Part shown: piece by piece, positions 1-16,267 of the stretch
Layout: each line of letters opens with the position of its first letter
Numbering within the stretch: position 1 is the stretch's first letter
NCBI GenBank assembly: GCA_002205125.1
Contig: NIOE01000014.1
Location: 1 to 64,000 of the forward strand
DNA length: 64,000 bases
Direction of reading: 5' to 3'
Source: Roseateles noduli
GTDB taxonomy: Bacteria; Pseudomonadota; Gammaproteobacteria; Burkholderiales; Burkholderiaceae_C
Position numbers and translations under genes: made by a program
Notes under the pieces: model-generated
The model's database searches: none
Told to the model about the DNA's origin: nothing
What the model saw: the letters and a program-made list of their open reading frames with translations, nothing else

Positions 1-757
1 CGGCCACGCTGCCGTCCTCGGGCGACAGGTCCACGATGACGCTGGCCAGTCGGTTCTGCGCGTCGTAGGTGTAGCGGGTGGTCGTCAGCGTCTCGGTGCC
101 GGTGGCGCTCTCGCGCACCACGCGCAGCTGCGAGATGTTGCTGCCCACGTAGTCCAGGTAGACCGTCTCGCCGCCGGCGGTGGTCATGCGGGTCAGGCGT
201 CCCGCGCCGTCGTAGCCGTAGCTCAGCGTGTTGCCGCTGGTGTCCACCGCCGTCAGGAGGCGGCCGGTGCTCGCGTCGTAGTGCTCGACCTCGCCGGTCG
301 ATCCGTCGGTCCACGCGAACTGGTCGTTGGTGCCGTCGTAGGCGATGGTGTCGAACGCGCCGGCGCCGGCGGTGGAGACGTAGTGGCCTGCGGCCACGTC
401 ATACGTGTAGACCGCCTGCGCGCCGTCGCGGTCCGTGCGCACCAGCGTGCTGCCGGCGGTGTTGCGCGTGCCGTTGAGCTGCAGCTGCTGCAGGAAGATC
501 CCGTTGGACCAGTTGTCGCCGTTGTCGTCGGTGAGCTGGCCCTGGCTGTTGTAGGTGCGCACGCTGGCTGCGTCGCGACCCCGGCCGGCCAGCAGATCGT
601 CGCGGCTTTGCAGCACCAGGTTGCCGTTGGCGGCGTTGACGAAGACCAGTCCGCCATCCCTGCCCGTCGTCCCCGAACCGAAAACGCCCCGCTGACCCAG
701 GGTCGCGAGGGAGGTGAGGCTCAGGCCGAGGGAGTTGCCACTGACGATCGCGACCAT
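1..757 (-). CDS. RHS/YD-repeat protein, N-terminal part, truncated by window edge
   Basis: Reading the minus strand from the ATG at 757 gives an uninterrupted frame of 252 codons that leaves the window at base 1. The first residues are MVAIVSGNSLGLSLTSLATL, without a classical signal peptide. From about residue 150 come RHS/YD-type repeats: YDASTGRLLTAV, GYDGAGRLTRM and YTYDAQNRLASV all fit the pattern Y-D-x(2)-GRL. RHS proteins are large surface or secreted toxin carriers whose variable toxin lies at the C terminus, here outside the window. The N-terminal segment before the repeats (NAANGNLVLQSRDDLLAGRG, then TYNSQGQL) is not the usual Type VI PAAR start, so the export route is unknown. Family assignment is firm; function is inferred. 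Confidence 0.82.
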   Translation of the reverse strand, partial: MVAIVSGNSLGLSLTSLATLGQRGVFGSGTTGRDGGLVFVNAANGNLVLQSRDDLLAGRGRDAASVRTYNSQGQLTDDNGDNWSNGIFLQQLQLNGTRNTAGSTLVRTDRDGAQAVYTYDVAAGHYVSTAGAGAFDTIAYDGTNDQFAWTDGSTGEVEHYDASTGRLLTAVDTSGNTLSYGYDGAGRLTRMTTAGGETVYLDYVGSNISQLRVVRESATGTETLTTTRYTYDAQNRLASVIVDLSPEDGSVA

Positions 758-1018
758 GTCGGGTGTCCTTTGGGGCCCCCTCCGAGAAGGGCCGCCGGGT
801 TTGTCTGTCTGATATGTCGAAGCCGGTTGACGGCTTCCTCGATTCAGGACATCCCCGGTTCGGCCAGAACGTTGAGCCCGCTGACCCAATGCCCCCACGC
901 GGCGCTCGGGATCGCTCAACGATTTCTCTACGGCACGGATGTACTCGGAACCCTCTGGCATGACGCCCGAAGGCGGGCTGCTCGTCTGGCCGCCAGGCAC
1001 CCCGCCCTGCTCCCCCGA
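758..1018. other. Intergenic region between the sensor kinase and the RHS gene
   Basis: This 261-bp stretch lies downstream of the kinase operon and upstream of the RHS gene, both on the minus strand. It contains a perfect 7-bp hairpin at 820-838 (GAAGCCG/CGGCTTC, 5-nt loop) and a shorter GC hairpin near 967-980. Neither is followed by a T run on either strand, so a rho-independent terminator cannot be claimed. No convincing open reading frame or promoter was seen. Confidence 0.3.
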
Positions 1019-3409
1019 TCAGGACCGGAGATCCGTCTCCCGGCACAGTTCCCACAAGGCCGGCACCCACAGCGTCTGCGGCGCCGGTTTCGGCAGCTTG
1101 ACGAGCCCGGCCTCGCCCGGCCAGTCCTGGCGCGGCGACGCCGCGCACAGCAGCGTCTTCATGTCCGGCCAGCGTGCGCGCCAGCTGCGCCACACCTCGC
1201 CTGAAGGCAGCGACTCCGGCGACGAGGCCAGCAGCAGTCCCTGCCCCTGCCCGGTCGCCGCCGCTTCCGCGAGCGCCTCGGGCAGTTCCTCCGCGCTGTC
1301 GACCTCGCGCGCATCGAAGCCGCATTGCAGCAGCCGCTCCAGCATCACCTCGCGCACCGCCGCGCAGCTGTCCCACACGACCGCCACCCAGCCGTCGCCG
1401 ATCCGCTCCATGCCGGCCTGCGTCTGCAGGGCCGGCCATTGGACTTCCGCCTCGGTCGCCTCGATCAACGGGAGTTCCGCGAGGAAGCTGCTGCCCTGGC
1501 CCGCCAAACTGCGCGCGCTCAACTCGCCGCCCATGGCGCGCACCGTCTGACGGGCGATGGCCAGGCCGAGTCCCAGGCCGGGCACGTCGCCCGAGCGCCG
1601 GCCCCGCGTGAACGGATCGAAGATCCGCTCCAGATCCTCCGGCGCGAGCCCGGGGCCTTCGTCGGTCACCGACAGCACCAGTTGCCCGTTCACCGCGCGG
1701 GCCTTCAGTACGACTTCGCCCGCCTGCCCGTACTTCGCCGCATTCGACAGCAGGTTGAGCAGCACCTGCCGGAGCCGTCGCGCATCCAGCGACACCACCG
1801 CCGGCAGCGATTCATCCATCACCAGCGAGAGCCGGGTCTTGCCCACCATCATCAGCGCCTGCGACTGCAGCGCCAGCTCATGCAGCAGCCCGTGCAGATA
1901 GACCGGTGCGTTCAGCACTTCCAGATCGGCTTCCGCCGTCGGCTGCCGCGCGAAGCGCTGCAGCTCGTCGATCGTGTCCAGCAGCATCACGCCGCCGTGC
2001 TCCAGCGCCTGCCGGGTCGATTCGAACTCCGGTCCCGGCCCCAATCGCCGCGTCAGCTGCACCATCGACGCCAGCGGTGCGCGCAGGTCGTGCCCGATGT
2101 GACCCAGCAGACGGCCCTTCGCCGCATCGCTCGCCTGCGCGTGCGCGCTGGCGCGGGCCAGCTCCGCGGTGCGCTCCAGCACGGCCGCCTCCAGGGCTTG
2201 CGCATGCAGCAGACGCTCGCGCTGCAGCAGGCGCAGCATCGTCACCAGCACCGCCGCCGCGCCGGCCGTGCCGACCATCGACGGCGCCAGCTCGATCCAG
2301 TCGGCGTACGGCAGGTAGCCGAGCAGGCTGAAGTACCGCGGCGCGATGCCCAGCACGACGCCCCCGATCGCACACAGCCAGACGCCGCCGACCGGGTCGC
2401 CGCGCCGCATCGCGCGCAAGCTCGCGATCAGGCCGATGGCCGTGAGCAGCAGGTTGGTCGGCGCCGCCATGCGTGTGCCGGTCTGGTAGTCCACCGCGAC
2501 GCAGGCCGCCACCGCGACCAGGCTCAGCCCCACCGCCGCGACGAGGGCGCGATGCACCGCCGGTTGCGTGGCGCGCAGCCGCAGCACCGTCGCCATCGCC
2601 ATCAGCTGGAAAACGGTGGTCAGCGCGCCCGTCGTGCCCAGGGCCCGTTGCGCCCAGTCGGTCGCCTCGGGCCAGAAGCGCTGGAAGGCGGTACCGCGCA
2701 TCGCCATCTCGTAGACCATCGCGCTGGAGAGGAAGGCCGCGATCCACGCATAGCCGCGATCGCGCAGCGACACCGCCAGGCCCGCCGCCAGCGCCGCGAG
2801 CGTCAGCCCCACCGCGGACAACATGCCGTCGCGCCACACGCGCCATTGCTGCTCGTCGATCAGCGCCTCCGCCACCCAGAGCGTCGGCTCGATCGACAGC
2901 GCGCCGCGGCTCGCGGCACGCAGTTGGAGTTCCCAGACCTCGCCGGGCTCGATGCGCATCGGGAAGGCGCTCTCGCGCAGCGCGAGCGGACGTTGGTCGA
3001 AGGCGAGATCGGTGCCCGCGCGCGCCATCGTCCACGGCGTCGCGCTGCCGTCGGGCAGCAGCCGGCGGCGATAGAGCGCCACCGACTCGATGCGCGCCGG
3101 GTCCACCATCAGGATGTAGCGGACCGCTTCGGGGCCGTCCTGGCGCAGCGTCCAGCGCAGCCAGTAGGTATCGCGCGTGTAGCCGGGCGACAGCGCCGCT
3201 CGACTGGCGGGGCGCCATCGCGCCGGTCCGTCGCGGGGCGGCTGCTCAGCGCGTTCGATCCAGAGCTGCCCCTGATCGACGAGGGCGATGCGTCCGGGAT
3301 CCGTGCCATGCAAGGCGATCACCGGCCGGTCAGGCGCGGATCCCGCATGAGCGACGGCGAAGGCCATCTGGGCGACCAACACGACGACCCACAGGCGCCA
3401 GCCAGCCAT
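1019..3409 (-). CDS. 7TM-DISM sensor histidine kinase with degenerate C-terminal receiver
   Basis: A membrane sensor kinase of 796 residues. A signal peptide (residues 1-22) precedes a periplasmic 7TMR-DISMED2-like sensory domain (about 30-190) and seven predicted membrane helices (about 195-395). A short coiled coil leads to HisKA with phosphoacceptor H440 in GHIGHDLRAPL, then HATPase with an N box (LLNLLSNAAKYG, about 550-561), DEGPGLAPEDLE and a GLGLGLA lid. The last 130 residues look like a receiver fold (end motif LVKLPKP) but lack a clear phosphorylatable Asp, so probably act as a pseudo-receiver. Its ATG overlaps the stop of the upstream response-regulator gene (TGATG), implying translational coupling. 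The DISM family often senses carbohydrates or surface cues; the ligand here is unknown. Confidence 0.88.
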   Translation of the reverse strand: MAGWRLWVVVLVAQMAFAVAHAGSAPDRPVIALHGTDPGRIALVDQGQLWIERAEQPPRDGPARWRPASRAALSPGYTRDTYWLRWTLRQDGPEAVRYILMVDPARIESVALYRRRLLPDGSATPWTMARAGTDLAFDQRPLALRESAFPMRIEPGEVWELQLRAASRGALSIEPTLWVAEALIDEQQWRVWRDGMLSAVGLTLAALAAGLAVSLRDRGYAWIAAFLSSAMVYEMAMRGTAFQRFWPEATDWAQRALGTTGALTTVFQLMAMATVLRLRATQPAVHRALVAAVGLSLVAVAACVAVDYQTGTRMAAPTNLLLTAIGLIASLRAMRRGDPVGGVWLCAIGGVVLGIAPRYFSLLGYLPYADWIELAPSMVGTAGAAAVLVTMLRLLQRERLLHAQALEAAVLERTAELARASAHAQASDAAKGRLLGHIGHDLRAPLASMVQLTRRLGPGPEFESTRQALEHGGVMLLDTIDELQRFARQPTAEADLEVLNAPVYLHGLLHELALQSQALMMVGKTRLSLVMDESLPAVVSLDARRLRQVLLNLLSNAAKYGQAGEVVLKARAVNGQLVLSVTDEGPGLAPEDLERIFDPFTRGRRSGDVPGLGLGLAIARQTVRAMGGELSARSLAGQGSSFLAELPLIEATEAEVQWPALQTQAGMERIGDGWVAVVWDSCAAVREVMLERLLQCGFDAREVDSAEELPEALAEAAATGQGQGLLLASSPESLPSGEVWRSWRARWPDMKTLLCAASPRQDWPGEAGLVKLPKPAPQTLWVPALWELCRETDLRS

Positions 3410-4227
3410 CAGGGCTCCTGGGTGTCGGAAGCGCCGGATTCACGCGCCCGCAGCGCCGTCCGGTAGGCCTGCGGGCTGAGCCCGTTCCGCTCCCGGAACG
3501 CGGTCGCGAAGTTGCCGGCGTTCGCATACCCCACGTGGAACGCGACGTCCGCGATGCTCATGTCCGTGTCGGCCAGCAGCCGCTGTCCGGTGCGCACGCG
3601 CTCGTCGCTGATGTAGCCGGACACCGTCTGCCCGAGCTCCTCGCGGAACAGCGCCAGCAGGCGCCGCCCGGTCAGCCCGACCTGCCGGCCGATCTGGTTC
3701 ACCGTCAGCGGTTCGACCAGGTGGTCGCCGATGTACTTGCGGGCCGCGGCCAGCAGTCGCTGGTCGGGCGTACCGGCCTCCTCGACCGGCGCCGCTTCGA
3801 CGGCGTCCGTCGACGGCGTCCGACGCGACGCGGCCAGATGCAGATGCACCCGCACGCGCGCGAGCACCTCCTGCGGGTGGAAAGGCTTGCTGATGAAGTC
3901 CACCGCGCCGTTGGACAAACCCTCGATGCGGCTGTCGACGTCGTTGTGGGCGCTCAGGAACAGCAGCGGCACCTCGCGTGTCGCCGGGTCCGACTTGAGC
4001 AGCCGGCACAGCGCGAAGCCGTCCATGTCGGGCAGGCCGACGTCCAGCAGCGCCAGGTCCGGGGCCAGGCCTTGCGCCTTCTGCAGCGCCACCTTGCCGC
4101 TCTCGGCGAAGGTCAGGCGGTAGAGCGGATGCAGCAGCGCGGTCAACCAGCGCAGGTCCTCGGGCTGGTCGTCCACCAGCAGCAGCAACGGGCGATGGAT
4201 CGCGGGAGCGGGCGCGGCACGGGACAT
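3409..4227 (-). CDS. Response regulator with AraC-type DNA-binding domain
   Basis: A 272-residue response regulator. The receiver domain (about 12-130) has the acidic pair D19/D20, phosphoacceptor D62 in LLDVGLPDMDG and the conserved lysine K114 in FISKPF. The C-terminal domain (about 165-265) is an AraC/XylS double helix-turn-helix (IADVAFHVGYANAGNFATAF, then LSPQAYR). It is the first gene of a two-gene operon with the kinase at 1019-3409, so phosphotransfer between them is very likely. The start ATG lies 6 nt after a GACAAT hexamer (minus strand, 4239-4234), suggesting a leaderless transcript. Targets are unknown; the divergent two-partner secretion genes are the obvious candidates. Confidence 0.9.
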   Translation of the reverse strand: MSRAAPAPAIHRPLLLLVDDQPEDLRWLTALLHPLYRLTFAESGKVALQKAQGLAPDLALLDVGLPDMDGFALCRLLKSDPATREVPLLFLSAHNDVDSRIEGLSNGAVDFISKPFHPQEVLARVRVHLHLAASRRTPSTDAVEAAPVEEAGTPDQRLLAAARKYIGDHLVEPLTVNQIGRQVGLTGRRLLALFREELGQTVSGYISDERVRTGQRLLADTDMSIADVAFHVGYANAGNFATAFRERNGLSPQAYRTALRARESGASDTQEP

Positions 4228-4473
4228 CGGCGGATTGTCCGGGCCGACGCGCCGGAACGTGAACGCAAGGTCAAGTCCGGTGGGCGCCCAGCGATCAAAA
4301 CGCCCATGTGGGGGGGAGGAAACGGAGCGGAAAAACTACCGGAAACCGGCACGGCCTGACCCCCGCGGCCGGCCTTGAACGAATCGCCAAACATCGGCGG
4401 CGAATTGACAGAACTCCGGACGGGTGCCGCACGGGATAACCGCGCCCTTGCTACACACAACGGGAGATTGGGA
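4228..4473. promoter_or_regulatory. Divergent promoter region, response regulator / tpsB
   Basis: This 246-bp region separates the start of the response regulator (minus) from tpsB (plus). On the minus strand GACAAT at 4239-4234 is a plausible -10 element for the regulator. On the plus strand TTGACA at 4405-4410 resembles a -35, but no good -10 lies 16-18 bp downstream; GATAAC at 4435-4440 is too far. Binding of the neighbouring AraC-type regulator here is inferred from position only. Confidence 0.35.
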
Positions 4474-6201
4474 ATGAAGTACAGCACGCGGCGACGCGCG
4501 GCCGGCCTGGGGCTGAGTCTGATGAGCCTGTCCGTGAGCCTGGCCTGGGCCGCGGCACCGGACGCCGGCCAACTGCTCAACGAGCAGCGCCGGCTGACCC
4601 CGTCGACGCAACGCGGCGACCTGGACAAGGCCCCGGGCGTCAATGCGCCGCTGGGCGACGACCAGCAGGCCGGCCTGCGCGCCCGCGTCGATCGCATCCG
4701 CTTCACCGGCGCCGACGGCCTGATCCCCGAACCCGAACTGCAGGCGCTGGTCGCCGACGCCAAGGGCCGCCAGCTCTCGCACAGCCAGCTGCAGTCGCTG
4801 GCCGCCCGCGTCACCGCAGCGCTGCAGAAGCGCGGTTTCGTGCTCGCCCGCGCCTACCTGCCGCGGCAAGACCTGACCCAGGGCGAGCTGGAGATCGCCG
4901 TCCTGTCGGGCCGGCTGCAGTCCGGCGTGAACCGCGTGCGCGTCACCGGCGCCGACGAGTCGCTGGCCCCGCGCCTGGGCGCGATCGCCGATGCGGCGCT
5001 GGCCTCGGGACCGGTCCGCTATGAACAGCTCGAACGCGCGCTGATGCTGATCAACGACGTGCCCGGCGTGCAGGCCCGCGCGACGCTGGAACGCGGCGAC
5101 GAACCCGGCACCAGCCGCCTCGAAGTCCGCGCCGACACCGGCCGCGCCTGGGCGGTCGACGCCTCCGTGGACGACTACAACAACCGCTACACCGGCCAGT
5201 GGCGCGTCGGCGCCGCGGCCTCGCTGATCCGTCCGCTCAACCGCGAGGACCTGCTGCAGGCCAGCGTGTCGCGCACCGACGGCAGCCGCCAGGCCGCCCT
5301 GGTCTACGGCTTCGCCGTCGGCGCCTCGGGCCTGCGCGCCCAGCTGGCGACGACCTGGTTGGACTACCGCGTCGGCGAGGAGCTCAAGCCGCTGGACCTG
5401 CGCGGCACCGCGCGCACCGTCTCGGCCAGCCTGAGCTATCCGCTGCTGCGCGGCCGCGAACGCAACGTCTGGGTCTCCGCCGAAGGCGAGCAGCGCACGC
5501 TGGTCGACGACGCGCTGGGCCAGACGCTGCGCGACCGCCGCCTCAACCGCCTGACGGTCAACGTCTACGGCAACGCCTGGGACAACGTGCTGGGCGGCGC
5601 GCAGAACGACTTCGGCCTGGGCGTCACCAGCGGCACGGTCGCGCTGCGCGAGTCCGGCGACCAGATCGCCGACGCGCTGACCGCCCGCACCTCCGGCAGC
5701 TACGACAAGGCGACCTGGCGTCTCTCGCGCCTGCAGACCGCGCAGGCGCTGCCGGGCTGGGGCCTGTTCGTCGGCGGCTACGGCCAGCTGAGCGCGCGCA
5801 ACCTGGACTCGTCGGAGAAGTTCCAGCTGGGCGGACCGTCGGGCGTGCGCGCCTATCCGGTCGGCGAAGCCAGCGGCGACAGCGGCTGGATCGGTACCGC
5901 CGAACTGCGTCGTGAGCTGCGCCTCGGCGACGGCCTGGCCGCGCAGCTGATCGCCTTCGCGGACTACGGCCGCATCGAGCAGCACCAGCGCCCGTGGACC
6001 GGCGCGCTGGCCGGACAGCCGAATGAATACGGACTGGGCGGCGCGGGCCTGGGCGCCAACCTGGCCGGCGAGCGCTGGACGCTGCGCGCCAGCTGGGCGC
6101 ATGCGGTCGGCCGCAACGCCGGACGCACCGCGGCCGGTCGCGACGCCGACGGCCGCGACGACCGCCAGCGCTTCTGGCTGCAGGCCTCCTTCCACTATTG
6201 A
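4474..6201 (+). CDS. TpsB outer-membrane transporter (ShlB/FhaC/HecB family)
   Basis: A 575-residue Omp85-superfamily transporter that would export the TpsA protein encoded directly downstream. The chosen ATG has a good ribosome site (GGGAGATTGGGA) and begins a clean signal peptide, MKYSTRRRAAGLGLSLMSLS, ending near AWA-A. A POTRA_2 domain follows (about 71-148, VDRIRFTGADG to LEIAVLSGRL), then a second POTRA-like segment (about 150-225, ending LINDVPGVQARATL) and the 16-strand ShlB barrel. The protein ends in an aromatic residue after alternating strands (WLQASFHY), as expected of outer-membrane barrels. An in-frame upstream extension to 4375 exists but lacks a signal peptide and was rejected. 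Confidence 0.93.
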   Translation: MKYSTRRRAAGLGLSLMSLSVSLAWAAAPDAGQLLNEQRRLTPSTQRGDLDKAPGVNAPLGDDQQAGLRARVDRIRFTGADGLIPEPELQALVADAKGRQLSHSQLQSLAARVTAALQKRGFVLARAYLPRQDLTQGELEIAVLSGRLQSGVNRVRVTGADESLAPRLGAIADAALASGPVRYEQLERALMLINDVPGVQARATLERGDEPGTSRLEVRADTGRAWAVDASVDDYNNRYTGQWRVGAAASLIRPLNREDLLQASVSRTDGSRQAALVYGFAVGASGLRAQLATTWLDYRVGEELKPLDLRGTARTVSASLSYPLLRGRERNVWVSAEGEQRTLVDDALGQTLRDRRLNRLTVNVYGNAWDNVLGGAQNDFGLGVTSGTVALRESGDQIADALTARTSGSYDKATWRLSRLQTAQALPGWGLFVGGYGQLSARNLDSSEKFQLGGPSGVRAYPVGEASGDSGWIGTAELRRELRLGDGLAAQLIAFADYGRIEQHQRPWTGALAGQPNEYGLGGAGLGANLAGERWTLRASWAHAVGRNAGRTAAGRDADGRDDRQRFWLQASFHY

Positions 6202-6279
6202 TCGACGCCGCGGCCGCCGCTCCGCCGCGCGAGCCGGCCGCTCCGACAGCACCGACCGAACAGATCAAAGAGAACCATC

Positions 6280-13506
<7,227 letters not shown>

Positions 13507-13554
13507 TCCGCTGAACCGCTGATCCGACCGATCCCCGCAACGGGGATCACAAGC

Positions 13555-13590
13555 AACGCCGCGGCGCCTCCACGCCGCGGCGTTGCCGTT
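13555..13590 (+). terminator. Terminator-like hairpin after tpsA
   Basis: A perfect 12-bp stem (13555-13566 with 13573-13584, AACGCCGCGGCG and its complement) encloses a 6-nt loop and is followed by GCCGTTT. The T run is short, so termination strength is uncertain. It sits 49 nt after the tpsA stop codon. Confidence 0.65.
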
Positions 13591-13754
13591 TCCGGGCCCC
13601 GAGGCCGGAGCGCACCCGCTGCGTTTGGATACGCCTTCGCCCACGCCTTCGTCACGCGGCACCGGTAGCATCTGCCCGCTCATTTCAGCAATCAGGCGGG
13701 ACCGCCGTCAGACGCCCGACGAGGCGTCCCCGGAACCGTCCAGGGAGGACTCCG

Positions 13755-14834
13755 ATGACACATCCGATCAAGCGCGGCCTGACAGCGCTTCTGCTGGCCG
13801 CTTCCATCCTGCCGGTCCTGTCCGTCCTGTCGGCCACGCCGGCGCGTGCGGCCGACGGCAGCCAGGCGCGTCTCGAGCTGCAGGACCAGATGGCGGCGCT
13901 CGTCCGCGCTGGCCGTTTCGCCGAGATCGTCGCCCGCAGCGAGATCGATCTGGCGCAGGGCACGCGGCTGCCCGACGGGAGCTGGCGCGGCTATGAGACC
14001 TTCATCGCCTTCGAGCAACCCCTGTACAGACTCCCGGTCGAGGATCCGCTCTGGGGCACGCTGCTGCCGGCGCTGCGCGAGCGCAGCGAGGCGCGCGCCG
14101 GCGATGTCTTCCTGTACGTGCAGGCGCTGCATGCGCGGGCGTGGAACGTCCGCGGCGCCGGCTACAGCCGCACGGTCTCCGGTCAGCAGCAGCTGTCGTT
14201 CCGGGCGCTGATGGAACTGGCCCGCGACGCGCTTGACCGCCACCGGGCCACGCTGTCCGATTCGCCGATGTGGTGGGCGCAGCGCACCACGGTGGCCAAC
14301 GAACTTGGCGAAGGTCCGAAGCGTCTGCAGGCGCTGTTCGAGGAAGGCGTCCGTCGCTTCCCCGATTTCCACCCGATCTACCTGACCCGCGTCCGCGCCT
14401 TGACGCCGAAGTGGGGCGGCAGCGAGGACGCCATGCTCGACCTGCTGGACACGATCGCGGCGATGCCCGAGCCGGCGATGAAGGAGGGCCTCTACGCCCG
14501 CGCCACCTGGGTCGCCGAGAACGAGGGCGTTCCGCTGTTCGTCGACCCGCGCTTCAAGAAGGACGTCTGGCTCGCCTCGTCCGCGGCACTCGTGCGGCAA
14601 TGGCCCGATACGCGGAATCGCCGGCGCCACTTCCTCACCGCCTGTGCGCTGTCGGAGAAGGCCCTGGCCCAGTCGGAACTTCCCGCCCTGGATGAGCCGG
14701 TGCTCGACAAGGACCTGGCCCGGAGCGGACAGCTCCCGCTCCTGGAGCGCTGCGGCCGCTGGGCCCGGGGCTCCGATGGTTTCCTGATGGGCTTGCAGTA
14801 CCGCGGCAAAGAGCAGGACCTGTACATCGAGTGA
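13755..14834 (+). CDS. Secreted DUF4034-like protein
   Basis: A 359-residue protein with a clear signal peptide (MTHPIKRGLTALLLAASILP, cleavage near ARA-AD) and a strong ribosome site (GGGAGGACTCCG). The mature protein is mainly helical with tetratricopeptide-like character. The stretch HPIYLTRVRALTPKWGGSED (about 212-231) resembles the conserved core of DUF4034 proteins, where a PKWGGS motif follows a helical repeat. Function is unknown. It follows the tpsA terminator and so probably has its own promoter; TAGCAT at about 13667 may serve as a -10. A link with the adhesin is possible from position only. Confidence 0.6.
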   Translation: MTHPIKRGLTALLLAASILPVLSVLSATPARAADGSQARLELQDQMAALVRAGRFAEIVARSEIDLAQGTRLPDGSWRGYETFIAFEQPLYRLPVEDPLWGTLLPALRERSEARAGDVFLYVQALHARAWNVRGAGYSRTVSGQQQLSFRALMELARDALDRHRATLSDSPMWWAQRTTVANELGEGPKRLQALFEEGVRRFPDFHPIYLTRVRALTPKWGGSEDAMLDLLDTIAAMPEPAMKEGLYARATWVAENEGVPLFVDPRFKKDVWLASSAALVRQWPDTRNRRRHFLTACALSEKALAQSELPALDEPVLDKDLARSGQLPLLERCGRWARGSDGFLMGLQYRGKEQDLYIE

Positions 14835-14935
14835 GCGGTCGGCCGCGCCGCCCGCCCCCCCCAAAGCTTCGGGGATCGGCTCGCGCGCCGAAACACCCTA
14901 TGCTCGGCGCCTCCCCCGCGAGGTCCCCGACGTCC

Positions 14936-16246
14936 ATGTCCGCTCCCACCGGTCTGTCGCTCCGCGCCCGCCTTTACCTGGTGCTGGGTCTGGCGCTCGC
15001 GTTGGTCGCCGCGTCCGCGCTGCTGGGCTGGTGGCAGTCGCAGCGGCTCGCCGGCATCGCGAAGTCGCTGTACGAGGACCGCCTGGTTCCCGTCGACCTG
15101 CTGCGCGAACTCGAACACACGCTCGGCCCGCACCAGCTGGGCGCCCTGCTGATCACGCAGGCGCAGCAGCCCGACGCCGTCAAGCTCGACGGCGCCGGTC
15201 GCCGGCTCGCCGACACGACCCGGCAGCTCTGGGCCCGCTACCTCGCCACCCACATGTCGCCGGCCGAGCAGGGTCTGATCGTCCGCACCCAGCCGCTGCT
15301 CGACCAGCTCTGGACCGCCCTCGACGCCAACCAGCCGCCCACGCCCGACACGCTGCGCGAGCTCAACCAGCGGCGCCTGGCGACGATGCGGATGCTCGAC
15401 GAACTGATCGCATTCCAGCTCAGCCAGGCCCGCGTGGACACCGAGCGGGCCCAGCAGACCGCCACCGAGGCTGCGCATCTCGGCCTGCTGCTGGTGCTGC
15501 TGACGGGCGGCCTGTGCAGCGTCGTCGTGTGCACCGTGTGGACCCGCTATGACGACGAACGCCGCCTCAGCCAGGAGTCGCGCGAGCGGCTGCAGCGGCT
15601 CTACGTCGCGCTGTCGCAGACCAACCAGTTGATCGTCCGCCGCGAGGCCGACGCCTTCGACGATCCGCGCGCCGAGCAGCGCCTGTTCGAAGGCCTGTGC
15701 CGCATCTGCGTCGAGACCGGCCACGCCCGCTTCGCGGCCGTGGTGCTGACCGACGGCGACCACTTCGAGCGGGTCGCGGAGCACGGTCCCGCCGACCGCC
15801 TGATGCCCGGCGCGCCCAGGCAATGGTCCCGCGATACGCCTTTCGCGCGCAGCTCGATGGCGACGCGCGCGATCCTCGAAGGCACGCACCAGGTCAGCAA
15901 CCACGCGCTGGAGGATCCGACCCTCGCCACGATCGGCGCGCCGATGATCCCGCCCGGCGTCGAGTCGATGGCGGCCTTCCCGCTGCGCCGCGGGGGCGAG
16001 GTCGTGGGCGCGATCAGCCTGCTCGCGGGCGAGCGCGGCTACTTCGATCCCCAGGTGCTCGGGTTGATGGACGAGATGGCCGGCGACCTGTCCTTCGCGC
16101 TCGACCACCTGCGGCGCGAGCGCGACCAGGCGCGGGAACTCGACGGCCTGCGCGACGCGCTGCGTCGCCAGGAGTCCGGTCTCGTCGAGACGACGACGCC
16201 GGCGGCCTTCCGACCTTCGACGCCTCCGACGTCGTTGAAGCCCTGA
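14936..16246 (+). CDS. Membrane-anchored GAF-domain sensor without output domain
   Basis: A 436-residue inner-membrane protein. One membrane helix (about 10-31) and a second (about 180-201) bracket a helical periplasmic region resembling a four-helix-bundle chemoreceptor sensor. A cytoplasmic coiled coil (RLSQESRERLQRLYVALSQT) leads to a GAF domain (about 235-395, FPLRRGGEVVGAISLLAGE). Proteins of this design usually continue into GGDEF, EAL or kinase domains. Here the protein stops about 40 residues after the GAF domain with a Pro/Thr-rich tail. In-frame starts at 14831 and 14900 also exist; 14936 was preferred because it gives a clean N-terminal helix and follows GAGG. It may pass its signal to another protein. 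Confidence 0.7.
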   Translation: MSAPTGLSLRARLYLVLGLALALVAASALLGWWQSQRLAGIAKSLYEDRLVPVDLLRELEHTLGPHQLGALLITQAQQPDAVKLDGAGRRLADTTRQLWARYLATHMSPAEQGLIVRTQPLLDQLWTALDANQPPTPDTLRELNQRRLATMRMLDELIAFQLSQARVDTERAQQTATEAAHLGLLLVLLTGGLCSVVVCTVWTRYDDERRLSQESRERLQRLYVALSQTNQLIVRREADAFDDPRAEQRLFEGLCRICVETGHARFAAVVLTDGDHFERVAEHGPADRLMPGAPRQWSRDTPFARSSMATRAILEGTHQVSNHALEDPTLATIGAPMIPPGVESMAAFPLRRGGEVVGAISLLAGERGYFDPQVLGLMDEMAGDLSFALDHLRRERDQARELDGLRDALRRQESGLVETTTPAAFRPSTPPTSLKP

Positions 16247-16267
16247 CGGTTCCGGCAGAATCGCCGC

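Noticed and set aside
758-1018. Possible cyclic-di-GMP riboswitch or terminator before the RHS gene
   Set aside because: Only isolated short hairpins without the conserved core or a T run.
4405-4440. TTGACA at 4405 as the -35 of a tpsB promoter
   Set aside because: The nearest -10-like GATAAC is 24 bp away, outside the normal 16-18 bp spacing.
4336-6252. Long minus-strand frame opposite tpsB, and similar ones opposite the kinase, recG and prfC
   Set aside because: Same GC-driven shadow effect; amino-acid composition is unnatural and the opposite strand encodes well-supported families.
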